Under the pieces are notes generated by a model. That model did not search any database, had not been told where the DNA came from, and was given only the letters and a program-made list of their open reading frames with translations. This document shows, in pieces, positions 28,540 to 41,283 of a stretch of 64,000 nt of DNA. Position numbers and translations under genes: made by a program. Position 1 is the first letter of the stretch; every line of letters begins with the position of its first letter. Source of the DNA: Neurospora intermedia (Eukaryota > Ascomycota > Sordariomycetes > Sordariales > Sordariaceae); assembly GCA_037102815.1 (NCBI GenBank), contig BTPP01000004.1, positions 4,890,521 through 4,954,520 on the forward strand, read 5' to 3'.

Positions 28540-28900
28540 ATAGAGACGTAAAATATAAATATAAGACGTAAGACGTAGATGTAAAATGTAGATGTGAAAT
28601 GTAAAACGCAAATGTAAAATATAGATGTAAAATATAAAATACAGATGTAAGATACAAACGAGAAACGTAGATGTAAGATACAAACGTAAAATACAGATGT
28701 AAAATATAAATGTAAGATATAAAGTAGAGATGTAAAGTAGAAATGTAAAATAGAAATATAAAGAGGAAATATAAAGTAAAAATATTAAAGTAGGGATATA
28801 AAATAGAAATGTAAAATAGAAATGTAAAATATTAATATAGGAGGTAATATAGAAATATAAAATATAAATATAAAATGTAGAATAGAAATGCTAAATAGGA
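28540..28900. repeat. AT-rich minisatellite in Gypsy E 3' region
   Basis: Short tandem units of about 12-14 bp on the theme GTAGATGTAAAAT, with variants such as GTAAGATACAAAC and AAATATAAAG. It follows the pol stop of element E. The open minus-strand stretch at 28,498-28,683 (ILHLRFTFHIY-type repeats) is only the translation of this array. Confidence 0.75.
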
Positions 28901-29647
28901 TAAAAAATAGGGAAGGGAAGTAATTTAGATTTTTTATAAAAAATTAATAAGGCGTTAGAAAGAGTATAACCTATATTATCTATTATTATCCCAAACGAAA
29001 AATCCCTAGCAACGTCTATTATTATTAATATAAAATTAGAACCTATAACCTTAAAAGAAATACTCCTATATACTACCGCGCCTATTAATAATATTCGCGG
29101 ATATTATTTTATATTATTTATTTATAGTCCTCCTATACGAACTCTAATAATTCGTTTAACTTTCTATTTAGCAATATTAATTTCCTATCTACCGACTAAC
29201 GTTAGGGGCTATAACTACGACCGGGGGAGGGGGGGATATAAGTAAGAATATTCGGTATAGAAATATATATAGGAGAGTTAGCGGGGGCTACTAGATTGGT
29301 ATTAATATTAATATTATTAATACTATAATAGCCCAATCTCAAATAACCCTTACGAATAAAATTGGAAGTGCGAAGCATTCTAAACAACGTTATAGGGAGA
29401 TTATTATTAATTAAACGCACTTATATAGCCGCTTAAAACGCCGCTATAGAATATTATAACTATTATAAGAAGGGGGTAAGTAGAGGGTTATCGGTATCGG
29501 TAAAACGTATAATTTTAACCGCTACATCCTATATAGCGTTCTATAAATTACAAATACTATAAAGGACTTTAAATATATAGCAGTATAACGACAATAAACA
29601 CTGCGATGTTTCGTTGAATTTTGGAAGAAAAAGACATTAGCGAAGTG
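28901..29647. other. Non-coding part of Gypsy E, unassigned
   Basis: AT-rich sequence between the minisatellite and the poly-A tract. I recognise no domain. The stretch just before the A run (about 29,590-29,647) keeps TpG and CpA, so it is less affected by RIP than its surroundings. Confidence 0.4.
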
Positions 29648-30930
<1,283 letters not shown>

Positions 30931-30959
30931 TTAATACCGGTTTTATATTCGTATTTAGA

Positions 30960-31425
30960 GTTCGTAAGAATAAATATTATAATACTAATAATTCGGCGGG
31001 CAGTTCGCTATATTAGAATTTATAAAGATAAATATTATAATATTAATCTTTTAGCGGACGGTTTGCTATATTAAAGCTTATAAGGATAGATATTATAATA
31101 CCGATCTTCTAATAAGCGGCTTTATATTTATATTTAAAGCTTATAAGAATAGATATTATAATACCGATTTTCGGGCGGGCGGTTTCGCGTCCGTATTTAG
31201 AATTTATAAAAATAGATATTACAATACTAATATTCTAATAACCGTATTTAGAACTTATAAAAATAGATATTACAATACCGATATTCTAGCGGCCGTATTT
31301 AAAGCTTATAAAAATAGATATTATAATATCGACCTTCTAACGGGCGGTTTTACATCTATATTTAGAATTTATAAAAATAGATATTATAATACTAATATCC
31401 TAGCGGGCAGTTTATAGACGGAGGA
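30960..31425. repeat. Tandem array of eight 50-63-bp units in Gypsy E
   Basis: The core ATAGATATTATAATACCGAT (or ATAAATATTATAATACTAAT) begins near 30,970, 31,028, 31,086, 31,149, 31,211, 31,263, 31,313 and 31,374. Units end in variants of TTCTAGCGGGCGGTTT. The array lies about 200 bp before the 3' LTR, where some LTR elements carry 3' untranslated repeats. Confidence 0.85.
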
Positions 31426-31628
31426 GTAATTATAATATCCGGAATACAACGTCGGCGACCGTTATAAACAATAGTTCGTTAAACCGGTAGGTAAGGATAT
31501 TATACCTTCGCTAATAATATAGCCTAACAATGCTATAATAGTATAATACCGACGTCCTCCGCTATTTAACCGGAATTTACTACGAATTGCGGAGGTTCTA
31601 AGGATAGAACTTATAAGGGGGGGGGTCG

Positions 31629-31968
31629 TATTAGGAGGCGAAGAATCTACGTACTAAAGTACTCCAACGGTCGTTACTCTACTCTATTAACCGAAGTGGT
31701 AGACTAATAATAGTAACGCTTATATCGGGTTGGGCTTACGGGAAGGATAATCCAGTACTACGTTAGGGTATTAAATTAGTATAGGATTCTATAACGTTTA
31801 TTAGCGGATAAATAGAGTTTATATAGGTATAAAAGAAGTTCAACGAAGTATAGTTTATTATAATCGGTAGCTATTAATATATTTTTGGATTAACCCCTAA
31901 CTTGCCGTCCCCTACGTATAGCCACGACCGTAGTCACCTCAGCCTACTTTTCGCCTACGTTCTTAATA
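31629..31968 (+). repeat. 3' LTR of Gypsy E
   Basis: A 340-bp partner of 22,566-22,905, preceded by the polypurine tract and followed by the TSD TTAAC. Confidence 0.95.
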
Positions 31969-32358
31969 TTAACTACCTATTTTTATTAAATATTATAACT
32001 ATATAATAGTTATTAACCTACAAGGTTTTAAATAATCTAACGTTATATTAATAAGCTTTAAAAATTCTCTAGTATTTGTATAAAGATTTATAAATAGACT
32101 ATTCTTCGAATACCGCTCCTTCGTACGTACCTACATCAATAATATTATTATTTTTAATAATACTTAAAAAGAATACCTTATCTATTTAACTATTATTATA
32201 AATCTCCTTAATAAATATCGCATTTATATTAGTACTAATAAATCTTTTATAAGGTATCCTTCTATATAATTATTAAGTAATATTATCGACGGAGAAGGTT
32301 ATAAATATATAGAAGATTATATTAAGGCCTTTTAGAAGCTAACCTTTCCTAATATATT

Positions 32359-33180
32359 ATTATTATTAGTCTTATTACGCTTAACTAGCTATACTAGTCT
32401 ACCTAGAGGGTATACGGTACTGCTTCGTTTGTAGTCTAAGGGAAAAACCGTATTATTGAAATCCGGATAAAAACCCTCAGCTTCTCTATATCCAACCCTA
32501 ACCCTAACCCGAACCCTTCATCCTACCTCACTGTAAGGAGCCCGGGGAGCCTTAGTTGCTTCTTTTCGTCTCTTCTCTCGGTATATTATCTCTTTTAGTC
32601 CCGGGGGACTTCGCAGCTTTTAATTAGTCGATTTTTTCTCAAGGCCCCACTTCCCTACCCAACGCTTCAGTAGCGTTCTTCGTTCCGGAAGCGGGTATTC
32701 TTCTTTCATCCTATCTTTAGGGTAGGGGTAGGGAAGTAGGGTCTTACTTTCTTAATCGTTCGTCTTATTTAATTAGCCGGGATTTTTAGTGAGATAACGC
32801 TAATTAGTCCAATATCGTAGGACCGGACGGGTTCCATCCGAGCGGAACCGTAGCTCTAGAACGGATTTTCGGAGGTAGGGTTCCAATTCCTAAACCCTAT
32901 TGGTGGAGCGGGGCGGAGGCGGCCAGTACTTCTTCGAGTAGAATAAGATTTTTAATACGTGCCTAATTACGTATACCTAGGGTTCTAGACCAGGGTAGGC
33001 CCCCACATTTAATTTCGCTATAAAATACTTAGTGGAGCGACAGCGGGGAAGATCTTTCATCCAATCCGGGGCGAAAAACCGGATGAAAGAGGGGGGGGGA
33101 GCGGGATTCGAACCCACGACCTTTCGAATAAAACCGAAAGGGGGCCAAGCTCAGATCTTCCCAACTGAGCTATCCCCCCC
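32359..33180 (-). mobile_element. tRNA-headed SINE-like retroposon
   Basis: An 822-bp insertion in element D, flanked by an exact 14-bp TSD TTTCCTAATATATT (32,345-32,358 and 33,181-33,194). On the minus strand it starts with a tRNA-like head (33,180-33,091) and ends with a TAATAATAAT-type tail (32,359-32,370). These are the marks of target-primed retroposition: Pol III promoter at the 5' end, simple tail at the 3' end, TSD longer than LTR elements make. The body includes a telomere-like stretch (32,494-32,510), a hairpin (33,054-33,090) and no coding frame. It is long for a SINE and much less RIP-damaged than its surroundings. Confidence 0.82.
33091..33180 (-). promoter_or_regulatory. tRNA-related head with Pol III A and B boxes
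   Basis: On the minus strand, a run of seven G pairs with a run of seven C as an acceptor-like stem. An A box TAGCTCAGTTGG (33,172-33,161) and a B box GGTTCGAATCC (33,114-33,104) are present. T-arm pairing is good. A stem CCTTTCG/CGAAAGG occupies the anticodon position, but the domain is 88-90 nt with extra bases between the D and anticodon arms, so I read it as a SINE head and not a working tRNA gene. Confidence 0.75.
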
Positions 33181-35729
33181 TTTCCTAATATATTTAATAG
33201 TCTTAAAACTTACCTTAATATAATTAAATAATTATATTAAAGTATACTATAGTTCGCTATTAAGGAAGAATTATTTAATTAAAAAAAGACTAAATTATTA
33301 AAGCGAATATACGAATCGGGTAATTTATAAGCAAGTTCAATAAAGTAAATATAATGGGTATATACTTCTAAAGTTAAGTTCGAACCGATACCCGAAGAAT
33401 GCGAAACCTTCTATATTATATAGGAAAACCTATATAATTAAATATATTTTTTCTACTATATAAAAAGCAATATACTTTTTATTAAAACCGATATTAATAA
33501 TTTAGCCTACAGTATTTATATTTTCTAATTTAAATACCTATAGAACGGGGAATCTATTTTTAAAATAAGTAAAATTCTATTAACTATAATTAAACCGGTA
33601 TATTTCCTATTAAAATTAACGTCCTTAACCGAAAAGAAATATAATTCTATAGAAATAGAAATCGTAATTATTATTTAAGCCCTACAAAAATTTCGAAAAA
33701 TAATTTAATTTAATAAATATTAGGTTAATATTATTATTAATTATACTTCTACTACTAGGATCGTCAAGTATACTTCGTTATATACAATAGATTTGGCTAA
33801 AGCTAACCTAAAGCTTACAAATACCGCCAATTAGGTATTATAATTCAATTTGAACGTATTCTATATTCCTAGACCATTAAATATTATACCAAATATACTA
33901 TTAAAACTACCGACCGCCGAAACTACAAACGAGAATAATATTTCCAACGAATTAATTAATATTTAATTTAACTTCGTAGAAATATAGAACGTTAACTATT
34001 AGAATAATATTAATGCTTTTTTATTTATATATATTAAAATTATCCTAAATATATATTAAATTTCGCCGATTATCGTACCGGAATTTTATTAATAATTAAT
34101 CGAAGTTTATCCCGAGGATTTTAAATATACTAGGGTTCTCCGGCTAATTAATAAAGTTAATACTCTAGGGTATATTTATATATAATAATTGGAAAAGCGC
34201 TTAAATCTACCGGTAGGCCCCTATCTATTCGAAAATAAATTATTTTACTATATTAATTATTAAAATATACGTCGGCTATATATTCTTCGGATTTGTATAT
34301 AAAAAATATTAGAGCTAATATACAATAAGAAATACTATTTTAGAATTAATCGGATAATAAATAATTTAATGTACTTCTATATAAAACGAAAGACTTAAAT
34401 AATACGTAAGTATATTAAATATTATAAAGTCTACTATTAAAATTAGCGGAATAAATAACCGACCTTTAGAGAACTATTACTAATTCGGATATTCCTAAAA
34501 CTATTTTATATAATTACTATAAATTTTATTACTAATATACCGATAATTAAAGCGGCCGGTACTATATAAATTTTAGAAGGTTTCCTAAAATTTAATACTA
34601 TATACATTATTACCTATAAATTTAGTAAGAAAGTATTATTTATAATTAAATATTCTACCTATAGTATATAGGAATAAATTAAAATACTACTTCGGACTTT
34701 ACAATTTTATAATTAAAATTTATTAATAGCTATTATTAGCGACCAAAATCCTAAATTTATTTTTACTATTTAGAGGAGCATCTTCGAAATACTGGCTATT
34801 AATCTACTATTTTCAACGGCCTACTACGTTTGGACGGACAAATAATTAGAAAGAACGAACTAAACTATTAAAATAGCTATTCGTATATAATATATAACGA
34901 GCATTATTCTTTAAACGTTAATATTAGTAATATTATAATACAATTTAAATAATACTATTTAATCTACTATTAAATTATTATTAAATAAATTAATATACGG
35001 TTTTAAACTACGGGCGGCCTTCGATTTACTTATACCAAATAACTAGGAAGCTACTACAACGGAATTTTTAATTATTATCTATTAAAAATATTAATTCAAA
35101 GCCGTAGAATTTATTAATTGGGCTAGAATAGCTACTAAAGAATAATATAATTCTAAATATTCTCTAATAATATTTAACGTAAATAATAAAATTTATTTAC
35201 GTTTAGATAAAAATTATTATTTACTTAAAAGTCCGAAGAAGAAGTAATTAATAGAAAGAATAGGCCCCTATTAGATTTTCGAAAAAATTAGCCTACTAAC
35301 TTATAAGTTCGATTTATTTAATATTTAACGTACCTATCCTATCATCTCCGTAGTATATCTTTACAAATTAATATAAAGTCCCGATCCTTTTAATTACAAG
35401 GTTCTACTACTATTGCCGGTCAAAGTTAATAGCCAAAAGGAATAGAAAGTCGAAAATCTTATAATTAGAAGTTAAGGACCATTAAATATATAATATTTAA
35501 TTAAATAAATTAAGTATTAAAATATAGATAATATATAGGAACTATATAATAAGCTTATAAAGAATTTAAAGGAGTTAATAAAGGACTTTAACGTAGAATA
35601 TCCGCTAAAATTACTATTTAAAAGCAATTGTAGAAGGGTAATTTGGTACATTAGTAGTACAATTTAATAGAGGCGCTATTAAAATAAATAAAGGAAGTAA
35701 CCGTTTTTTCGCTAAAAGAGGGGGAGGTT

Positions 35730-38568
35730 ACCGGAAACTATAAAAATTTGAAAGTTTTTTCTTTTATCTTACATTTTATTTTCTTTTTCGTTATATATTT
35801 TTATAGGAAATTATATTTTCTATAACTTTCTATTAAAATTTCTAAAATTCTATTTAAAAATATATTTAAGCGGAAGTAAATTTAATACTAATAATATATA
35901 AGATAATATACTATACGCTACTTATAACTTCGATTAAAATATTTTCTATTTTAATTAAGTAGGTAAGTATAATCGTATAAAAGTAATAGTAATTACAATT
36001 ATACGTAGCAAATAGCCCCGGTAGGTAGATATTCGTAGAGGAAGAGTTTTAGTACGTATATACAATTTTTAAAAGAAGTTAAAATTATCTAACTACTTTT
36101 ACCCTCTCTCTTTCTTACCCTAATAACTTTACTACCACTTACCTAATCCCTACAACGTTCAATTCTATTATAACTTTTATTATATAATAATTTTATTAAA
36201 TTAATCGTTATTTATTAATTTACCTTATTTTATATTCGCTAATTACAACCTCAATATATTAAAATAGCTAATATTAATATAGAATCCCCGCTGCCAATTA
36301 ACAATACAATCGCTACCTTCAATAATTAAATTAATAATTCTAATTACAATAACAATCTACGTAATCTTACTATAAACTAATAGTTCGCCCCACAATCGTT
36401 CGAATATAACCCCCGGTTCAATATACTAACTAATATAATAAAATACTTTAACTATTATACTATTAATAATATTCCTAATAAAATTATTAGCTTAAGAATT
36501 AATAATATATATATTATATTATTTAATTTTATAACCGACCTTATCGAATAGATAAACGCAATCCCGCTTAGACAATTTTTCAATTATATCCGTTACAAAT
36601 ATATTATTAATATATTCAATAACTTTAATTAAAACTATACCCCCTACAATCCGCTTACTCGCCTCCTTAAGTCTTTTAATACTACCTAGGGCATTTTAAT
36701 ATATAACCCTAAAAAGACGGACAATAATAAATATATAATATTAATTTTAACCGCTAATTATCTTTTTATACTATACGAAAATAAATTGTACTCTATTTTA
36801 TATAATACTATTAATTGTATAAATAAATTAATCGACCTAAATATAGTAATTTTATATTCTATCGAGGGTAGTCTTACCTATCTTACGCCCGTACTTTTAT
36901 TAAACGGACTCCCTAAGGATTTAATTCTTAATAATTATTATAAACCCTAATAAAAATAAATATCTAATATTATTATTAATTTTAATAATACTTAAATCTA
37001 AGAGTTGTATTCTAGCGGAAAATTCGATTTGGTTTATACAATAATAATTAAATTCGGTAATATTATTTTTAAAAAAGGATATATAAAGGAGTTTATTATT
37101 ACTAACGAACGCCTTTGGGCGTACTTCCTACCGGCTCTCTATACGGTTCACTTTAACAGCTGTATTATTAGGAATAGCGATTTCAATTTTTCTAAGATTT
37201 AGGAATATAAGAAAATTATTTAATTAACTAATAAAACTCGTAAAGTCTTATAGCTAATAGTTAGACCGGCTTCTATTTTATTTCGTATTAAAACCCTAAC
37301 TACTAAAGTAATTCCGAAAAAGGTATATAAAATTCCAATCCGAATTGTATAATCCCGTTCGACTATTACTAGTAAAAATAATAATAAAAGAAAAATATAT
37401 CCGACCTTCGCTAATACCCTTACTAATTATAATAAAAATTATATTAATCTTAGCATCGAAATCGATTAAAAACTACGTACGGAAATTAAAAAGATTATTA
37501 AAATATATATAGAGAATAAAGAGGAATATAAAAAATAATTCGCCGGTAATTATTCTTTTTTATAATATAAATTAGTTCGTAATATTAAAGCAATTTTTAA
37601 CTTTACCTTTAATAAAAAATATAATAATAATACTAATTTTACTAATCGCATCCCTTCGAAAATAATATTATTCGCTATCTAATATTCTAATTATAATACT
37701 AAACTTCCTAAGTAGATCGGTAATCTACTAAATAAATTTAACTATTTTTACCGTACTTAAATAATACCTACTAAATCGGCCTTAAATAAACTTCCTATAA
37801 TTAAGAAAATGATTAACTATATTATCGAAATTAGTAGAAAATTTATAATACTTATTAATTTTATCTCTCGTAAAAAAATTAAAAGAATATTAGCGAACGC
37901 TTCGGAAAAATAAATTATAATATTAATAATTTCTAACGAATATTAGGGAAGAATTATATAAACAATATAAATAGAATTAACATCCCTTCGTACTAAACTT
38001 AGAAAAGCGTAAAAGCTTTATATTCGACACTATTCTACAACCTTATTTACTAATAAAACCCGCGTACCCAATATTCTTCCTAGTATCGCTACTCCTTATA
38101 ATATTTATTCCGGTAATCTTTCGCTTCAACCTATACCCGACTTAACCGGATTATCCAATAAACTTTATACTATATCAGTTCGTTCGGGCTTTTACTTTAA
38201 TACCTTATTTTCTACCCGCTCCCCTCACTATAATTACCTTCTTATAAATTAAAAATAGGAAGACTCTCTACTAGGATACAAATATTCCTATTAAAATATA
38301 TATTATATAAACGAAAATAATAAGATAAAGGAAGATAAGTTTAACGATCGCTTACCTCATCGCAAATATAATTACTAAGGGATCGGTACTAAATTATCGA
38401 ACTATATATTCTATTCGAATAAACGTACATTTTTATATTTATTAACTAATTTAAATATAAACGAATAGATAGAAATTCTAATAAATAACCGGATCTTTTA
38501 TATATATAATTAAACTTAATAATATTACGTAAATAACGAATATTCTTCTCCTTTTATTTAGGAGGAAA
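35730..38568 (+). pseudogene. Extra reading frame (ORF3) of Gypsy D, unknown function
   Basis: Between the chromodomain and the 3' LTR, a pyrimidine-rich leader (about 36,090-36,230) is followed by a single + strand frame that can be followed from about 36,240 to 38,560. That is about 770 codons with only scattered RIP-type stops. Open pieces include 37,005-37,202. The translation is Asn/Ile/Lys-rich and has a hydrophilic start, a segment near ERLWAYFLPALYTVHF, and basic stretches. I recognise no gag, pol, envelope or transposase motif. Its place matches that of third ORFs in some Ty3/Gypsy lineages. It could instead be a captured gene or part of another, unrecognised insertion. Confidence 0.6.
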
Positions 38569-38907
38569 TATTATAGGGTATTCTTAATAAATACTTAAAT
38601 ATTCTATCTTATTATAGCAGCGGTTCGTTAAAGCATATAATTTATTATATAAGAATATTCGTCCCATCAACCTCTATCAAAGTTAACAGATTATTAATTT
38701 ATATTATACTAACCTTATATTTATTTTACTTATACTTAGTAAAGTCGTATACGAAGTCCTAAATTAAGGCTTATAATAGGTCTTATCTTCAATTTCCTTT
38801 AATAAGACTATTATCAATCGTTACACACTATTACTCTATCTAGCAACCAATTGCTTACTCTATTATTCTCTATTATTATCACTTGTAAAGTACATCTTCG
38901 CGTAACA
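38569..38907 (+). repeat. 3' LTR of Gypsy D
   Basis: A 339-bp partner of 17,419-17,757. It is preceded by the purine tract GGAGGAAA and followed by the TSD ATAAT. Confidence 0.94.
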
Positions 38908-38912
38908 ATAAT

Positions 38913-40560
38913 CTACCGAAAAGGGTAGGTTAAAGCCCTTTATAGTACTAAAACGAATTATTTTAGTAGTATAATTAATATATCCTTCTCTAGTATTTAT
39001 AAAGTTATTAGCTAATAGTATCCTAGTAAATAGGTTATTAATAACCTAGGTGGATTTTACTAGCTTTATAAAAGTAGGCTTATTATTCTTTATATTAATA
39101 AAGTATAAGTAAAAGGTTACCTATTCCTCGATCTTCTAGGATCCTTTAATACTTTTGACTTTGCGGGGGTTCTTACGCTTAATTATATAGTTAAATATTT
39201 AAAGGAAACTATAGTCGACTATCGACTTTCTAATTCCGGGATCGATATATATTTCTATACTAGCGGATTCGGGTCCTACCTTAACTTTAACCCGTAGGTA
39301 GGTATAGTTTAATAGCAGACTATTTTCAATATCTCGTTCGTCGAATAATTGTACTTCTTCGATATTGTACAATTCCGGCTCGGATTCGGGCTCGTCCTCG
39401 TTTTAAATAATATAAAATAAATCTATAAGTATACCGTTAATAAATCCTTCCTTAACTTTAGAATAATATTTAGTATAACGGAATAGAGCGTTCTTTAAAA
39501 ATACTTAGTACCTATAATAGATATATTTATCCCTTATAGGTTTAAAAAGTACTACTTTTTATTAGGTATATTTATTTAGTTCGTATTACTTTTAGTAATA
39601 ATAAGCTTTAAAGTCTAATATAAATATACTATAATATTTATGGTAAATAAGGGTAGTATTATAAATAATATTCGCAATTTCGTTGTTGGAATCCGATATA
39701 ACTAAGGCGTTGTCGGCGTCGATATAGTAAATTTACTCTTTAGTTTCTAATGTATCGGCATCGTTGGTTACGTAGTACGTTCGATCCTTATTATTTTAAT
39801 CGCATTGGTTGTAGTCTATTCCGTTCCTACTATAATTATAGTTATTATTACGGTTGTTCCTATTATTACGGTTATTCCTATTATTATAGCTATTTCTATT
39901 GGTACGATAATCTTTTTTATTAAAAGAAAAATTCTTTTAGAATAGCTTCGTTATTTATTTAATATCGGTATTTTTATCTTTCTATAATAAATAAGTAATA
40001 TATTTAATAAATAGGTACTATTTAGTAGTAGTGGTTATAAGTATAGCCTTAGCTTCGTTAACCTCTCTAATATAGTCGTTTAGGGAGCCTTGTTTAGGGG
40101 GCCTCAAATATTACTAAATATATAAATCTATTTTTAATTATATTTATATTATAATACCGACCTAATTAGATAAATCTTTACTTAAAATTCCTATTACGTA
40201 AGTATAGCGTAATTATTTTTAAATAAATTCTAATAAAATATTTTTGTTAGTAGTAATATTTCTAAGGGTTACCGATACTTTAATAAATTTTCTTATTGCA
40301 ATTGTAAGGTCGGGGGTCTAATGCTTAATTAACGCGTTGAGGAAATTTTCGAAAGAACTATATTAGAAATCGTATTTAGATTCTAAGGATATCTCTATAT
40401 TTTATTAGCGTACTATTAATCCCCCTAATAGAATTTGAAATATAGATTTAAATTGCCGCTCGGTCGATTTAATAGTAAATTCGTTTTCGGTAAAAGATCG
40501 AAGCCTATTTACGAAGTAAAAAACGTCCGTATAAATTAGGTTGTAACTATCTATAATTGA
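38913..40560 (-). pseudogene. Gypsy B gag and protease
   Basis: Read on the minus strand from 40,560. The capsid-like part (DVFYFVNRLRSFTENEF, then FQILLGG; FENFLNALIKHQTPDLT; YLRPPKQGSLNDYI) is followed by an Asn/Arg-rich basic nucleocapsid (about 39,920-39,830) and a short acidic linker. An aspartic protease follows (about 39,270-38,930; YIDPGIRKSIVDYSFL for CIDTG-RSLID). Element D cuts the protease at 38,912 and its homology resumes at 17,413. The N-terminus of gag is lost at 40,560, where un-RIPed sequence begins. Confidence 0.83.
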
Positions 40561-40965
40561 GACGCCCATGCATTTAGAGCTCGAGCGTTGTCGGTGGGCC
40601 GAAAGGTGACATGGAAGATCCGCACCAAAGGTCGTGGTCCATGGGCCCACCCAACGCAAGCGAGGAAGGCGCGGCGTATCTATCTATTAGCGGTTGGAAT
40701 GCAAAAAAAATACCCGTCTTGGCAGGCCTTGGCAGGCCCAAATAGGAAAACTTGGCGCCAAGCAGGACACGGTTTGAATAGCAGCTCAAAAAAGCCACTT
40801 TTTCCTTTGCAACGGAGATTCCTCTTCGACCGTCAAATGCATCAAAATGCACCTGGTGTCAGATTGAAGAGGAAGAAAAGGCGGTCATTTTGGTACCGGT
40901 CGCATTGTGGTGCATACGATCGTCGTTGAGAAAAGGGCAAAAGAAGTTAAAAGGAAGGATTTTGG
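40561..40965. other. Un-RIPed island, left part
   Basis: GC-balanced DNA that keeps CpA and TpG normally, in abrupt contrast with the gag remnant on its left. It includes a tandem TTGGCAGGCC doublet near 40,720. Open stretches occur on both strands (for example 40,588-40,929 on +), but none has a recognisable domain and they overlap each other, so I do not call a gene. It continues across element F into 43,221-43,607. Confidence 0.7.
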
Positions 40966-41283
40966 TATAAGGGATCTACGAGGTTTGTACGTAGGTAGGC
41001 CTTGTAAAGAGCTTGAAATAATCGATAAAGAGGAAGAGGGAGGTCTGTGCTAGTAAGGCACAGAGCTTCTAGCTAAATATATAAAATGTAGTAGGTATCG
41101 AAGGTGCTAGAAATACTAAGGCTAGAAATGTAGCCCGTACGGCGCCCCGAGGGATATATTTAATAGTACGTAGTATATCCGGCGCTAAGACGGTTACTAA
41201 TAGCCGACTAGCTTGTGCACCCAATTAGAGGGTACGCTTAGCTTATACGCTAGGCAAATACTCTAGGCGCTAGCCCCGTAATA
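40966..41283. repeat. Left LTR of element F
   Basis: A 318-bp direct repeat of 42,903-43,220. In its first half, CpA sites of the partner are mostly TpA here while TpG sites are mostly kept. Confidence 0.93.

Larger units (their letters stand above)
31974..35700 (+). pseudogene. Gypsy D pol, second part: RT end, RNase H, integrase, chromodomain
   Basis: Continues the frame that element E broke. It has the RT palm (INLQGFK, TYINNIIIF), then NIIDGEGYKYIEDYIKAF up to KLTFPN, where the tRNA-headed retroposon is inserted (32,359-33,180). RNase H (TEKKYNSIEIEIV, about 33,630; DLAKANLKL; FYIPRPLNI) follows. Integrase is at about 34,330-35,300 (STAYYVWTDK-LERTN for STAYHPQTDGQSERTN; YNLNNTI; ELIYGFKLRAAFDLL). 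A chromodomain-like end is at about 35,440-35,590 (VENLIIRS, YLIK, LKELIKDFN). A GAGGGGGAGG purine tract follows at about 35,719. Confidence 0.87.

Noticed and set aside
32494-32510. Internal telomere
   Set aside because: Fewer than three units, inside a retroposon body. This is too short for a telomere or a fusion scar.
33091-33180. A functional tRNA gene on the minus strand
   Set aside because: The A and B boxes are good, but the domain is too long, the anticodon arm does not fold normally, and it lies at the 5' end of an insertion with its own target duplication.
33032-33223. Open + strand frame reading GAGFEPTTF and PTELSP
   Set aside because: It is the antisense translation of the tRNA-like head of the retroposon. 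Such frames are a frequent false call.
40405-40852. Overlapping minus-strand frames across the island border
   Set aside because: One joins RIP-degraded gag with unrelated un-RIPed DNA and the other has no domain. Both are chance extensions.
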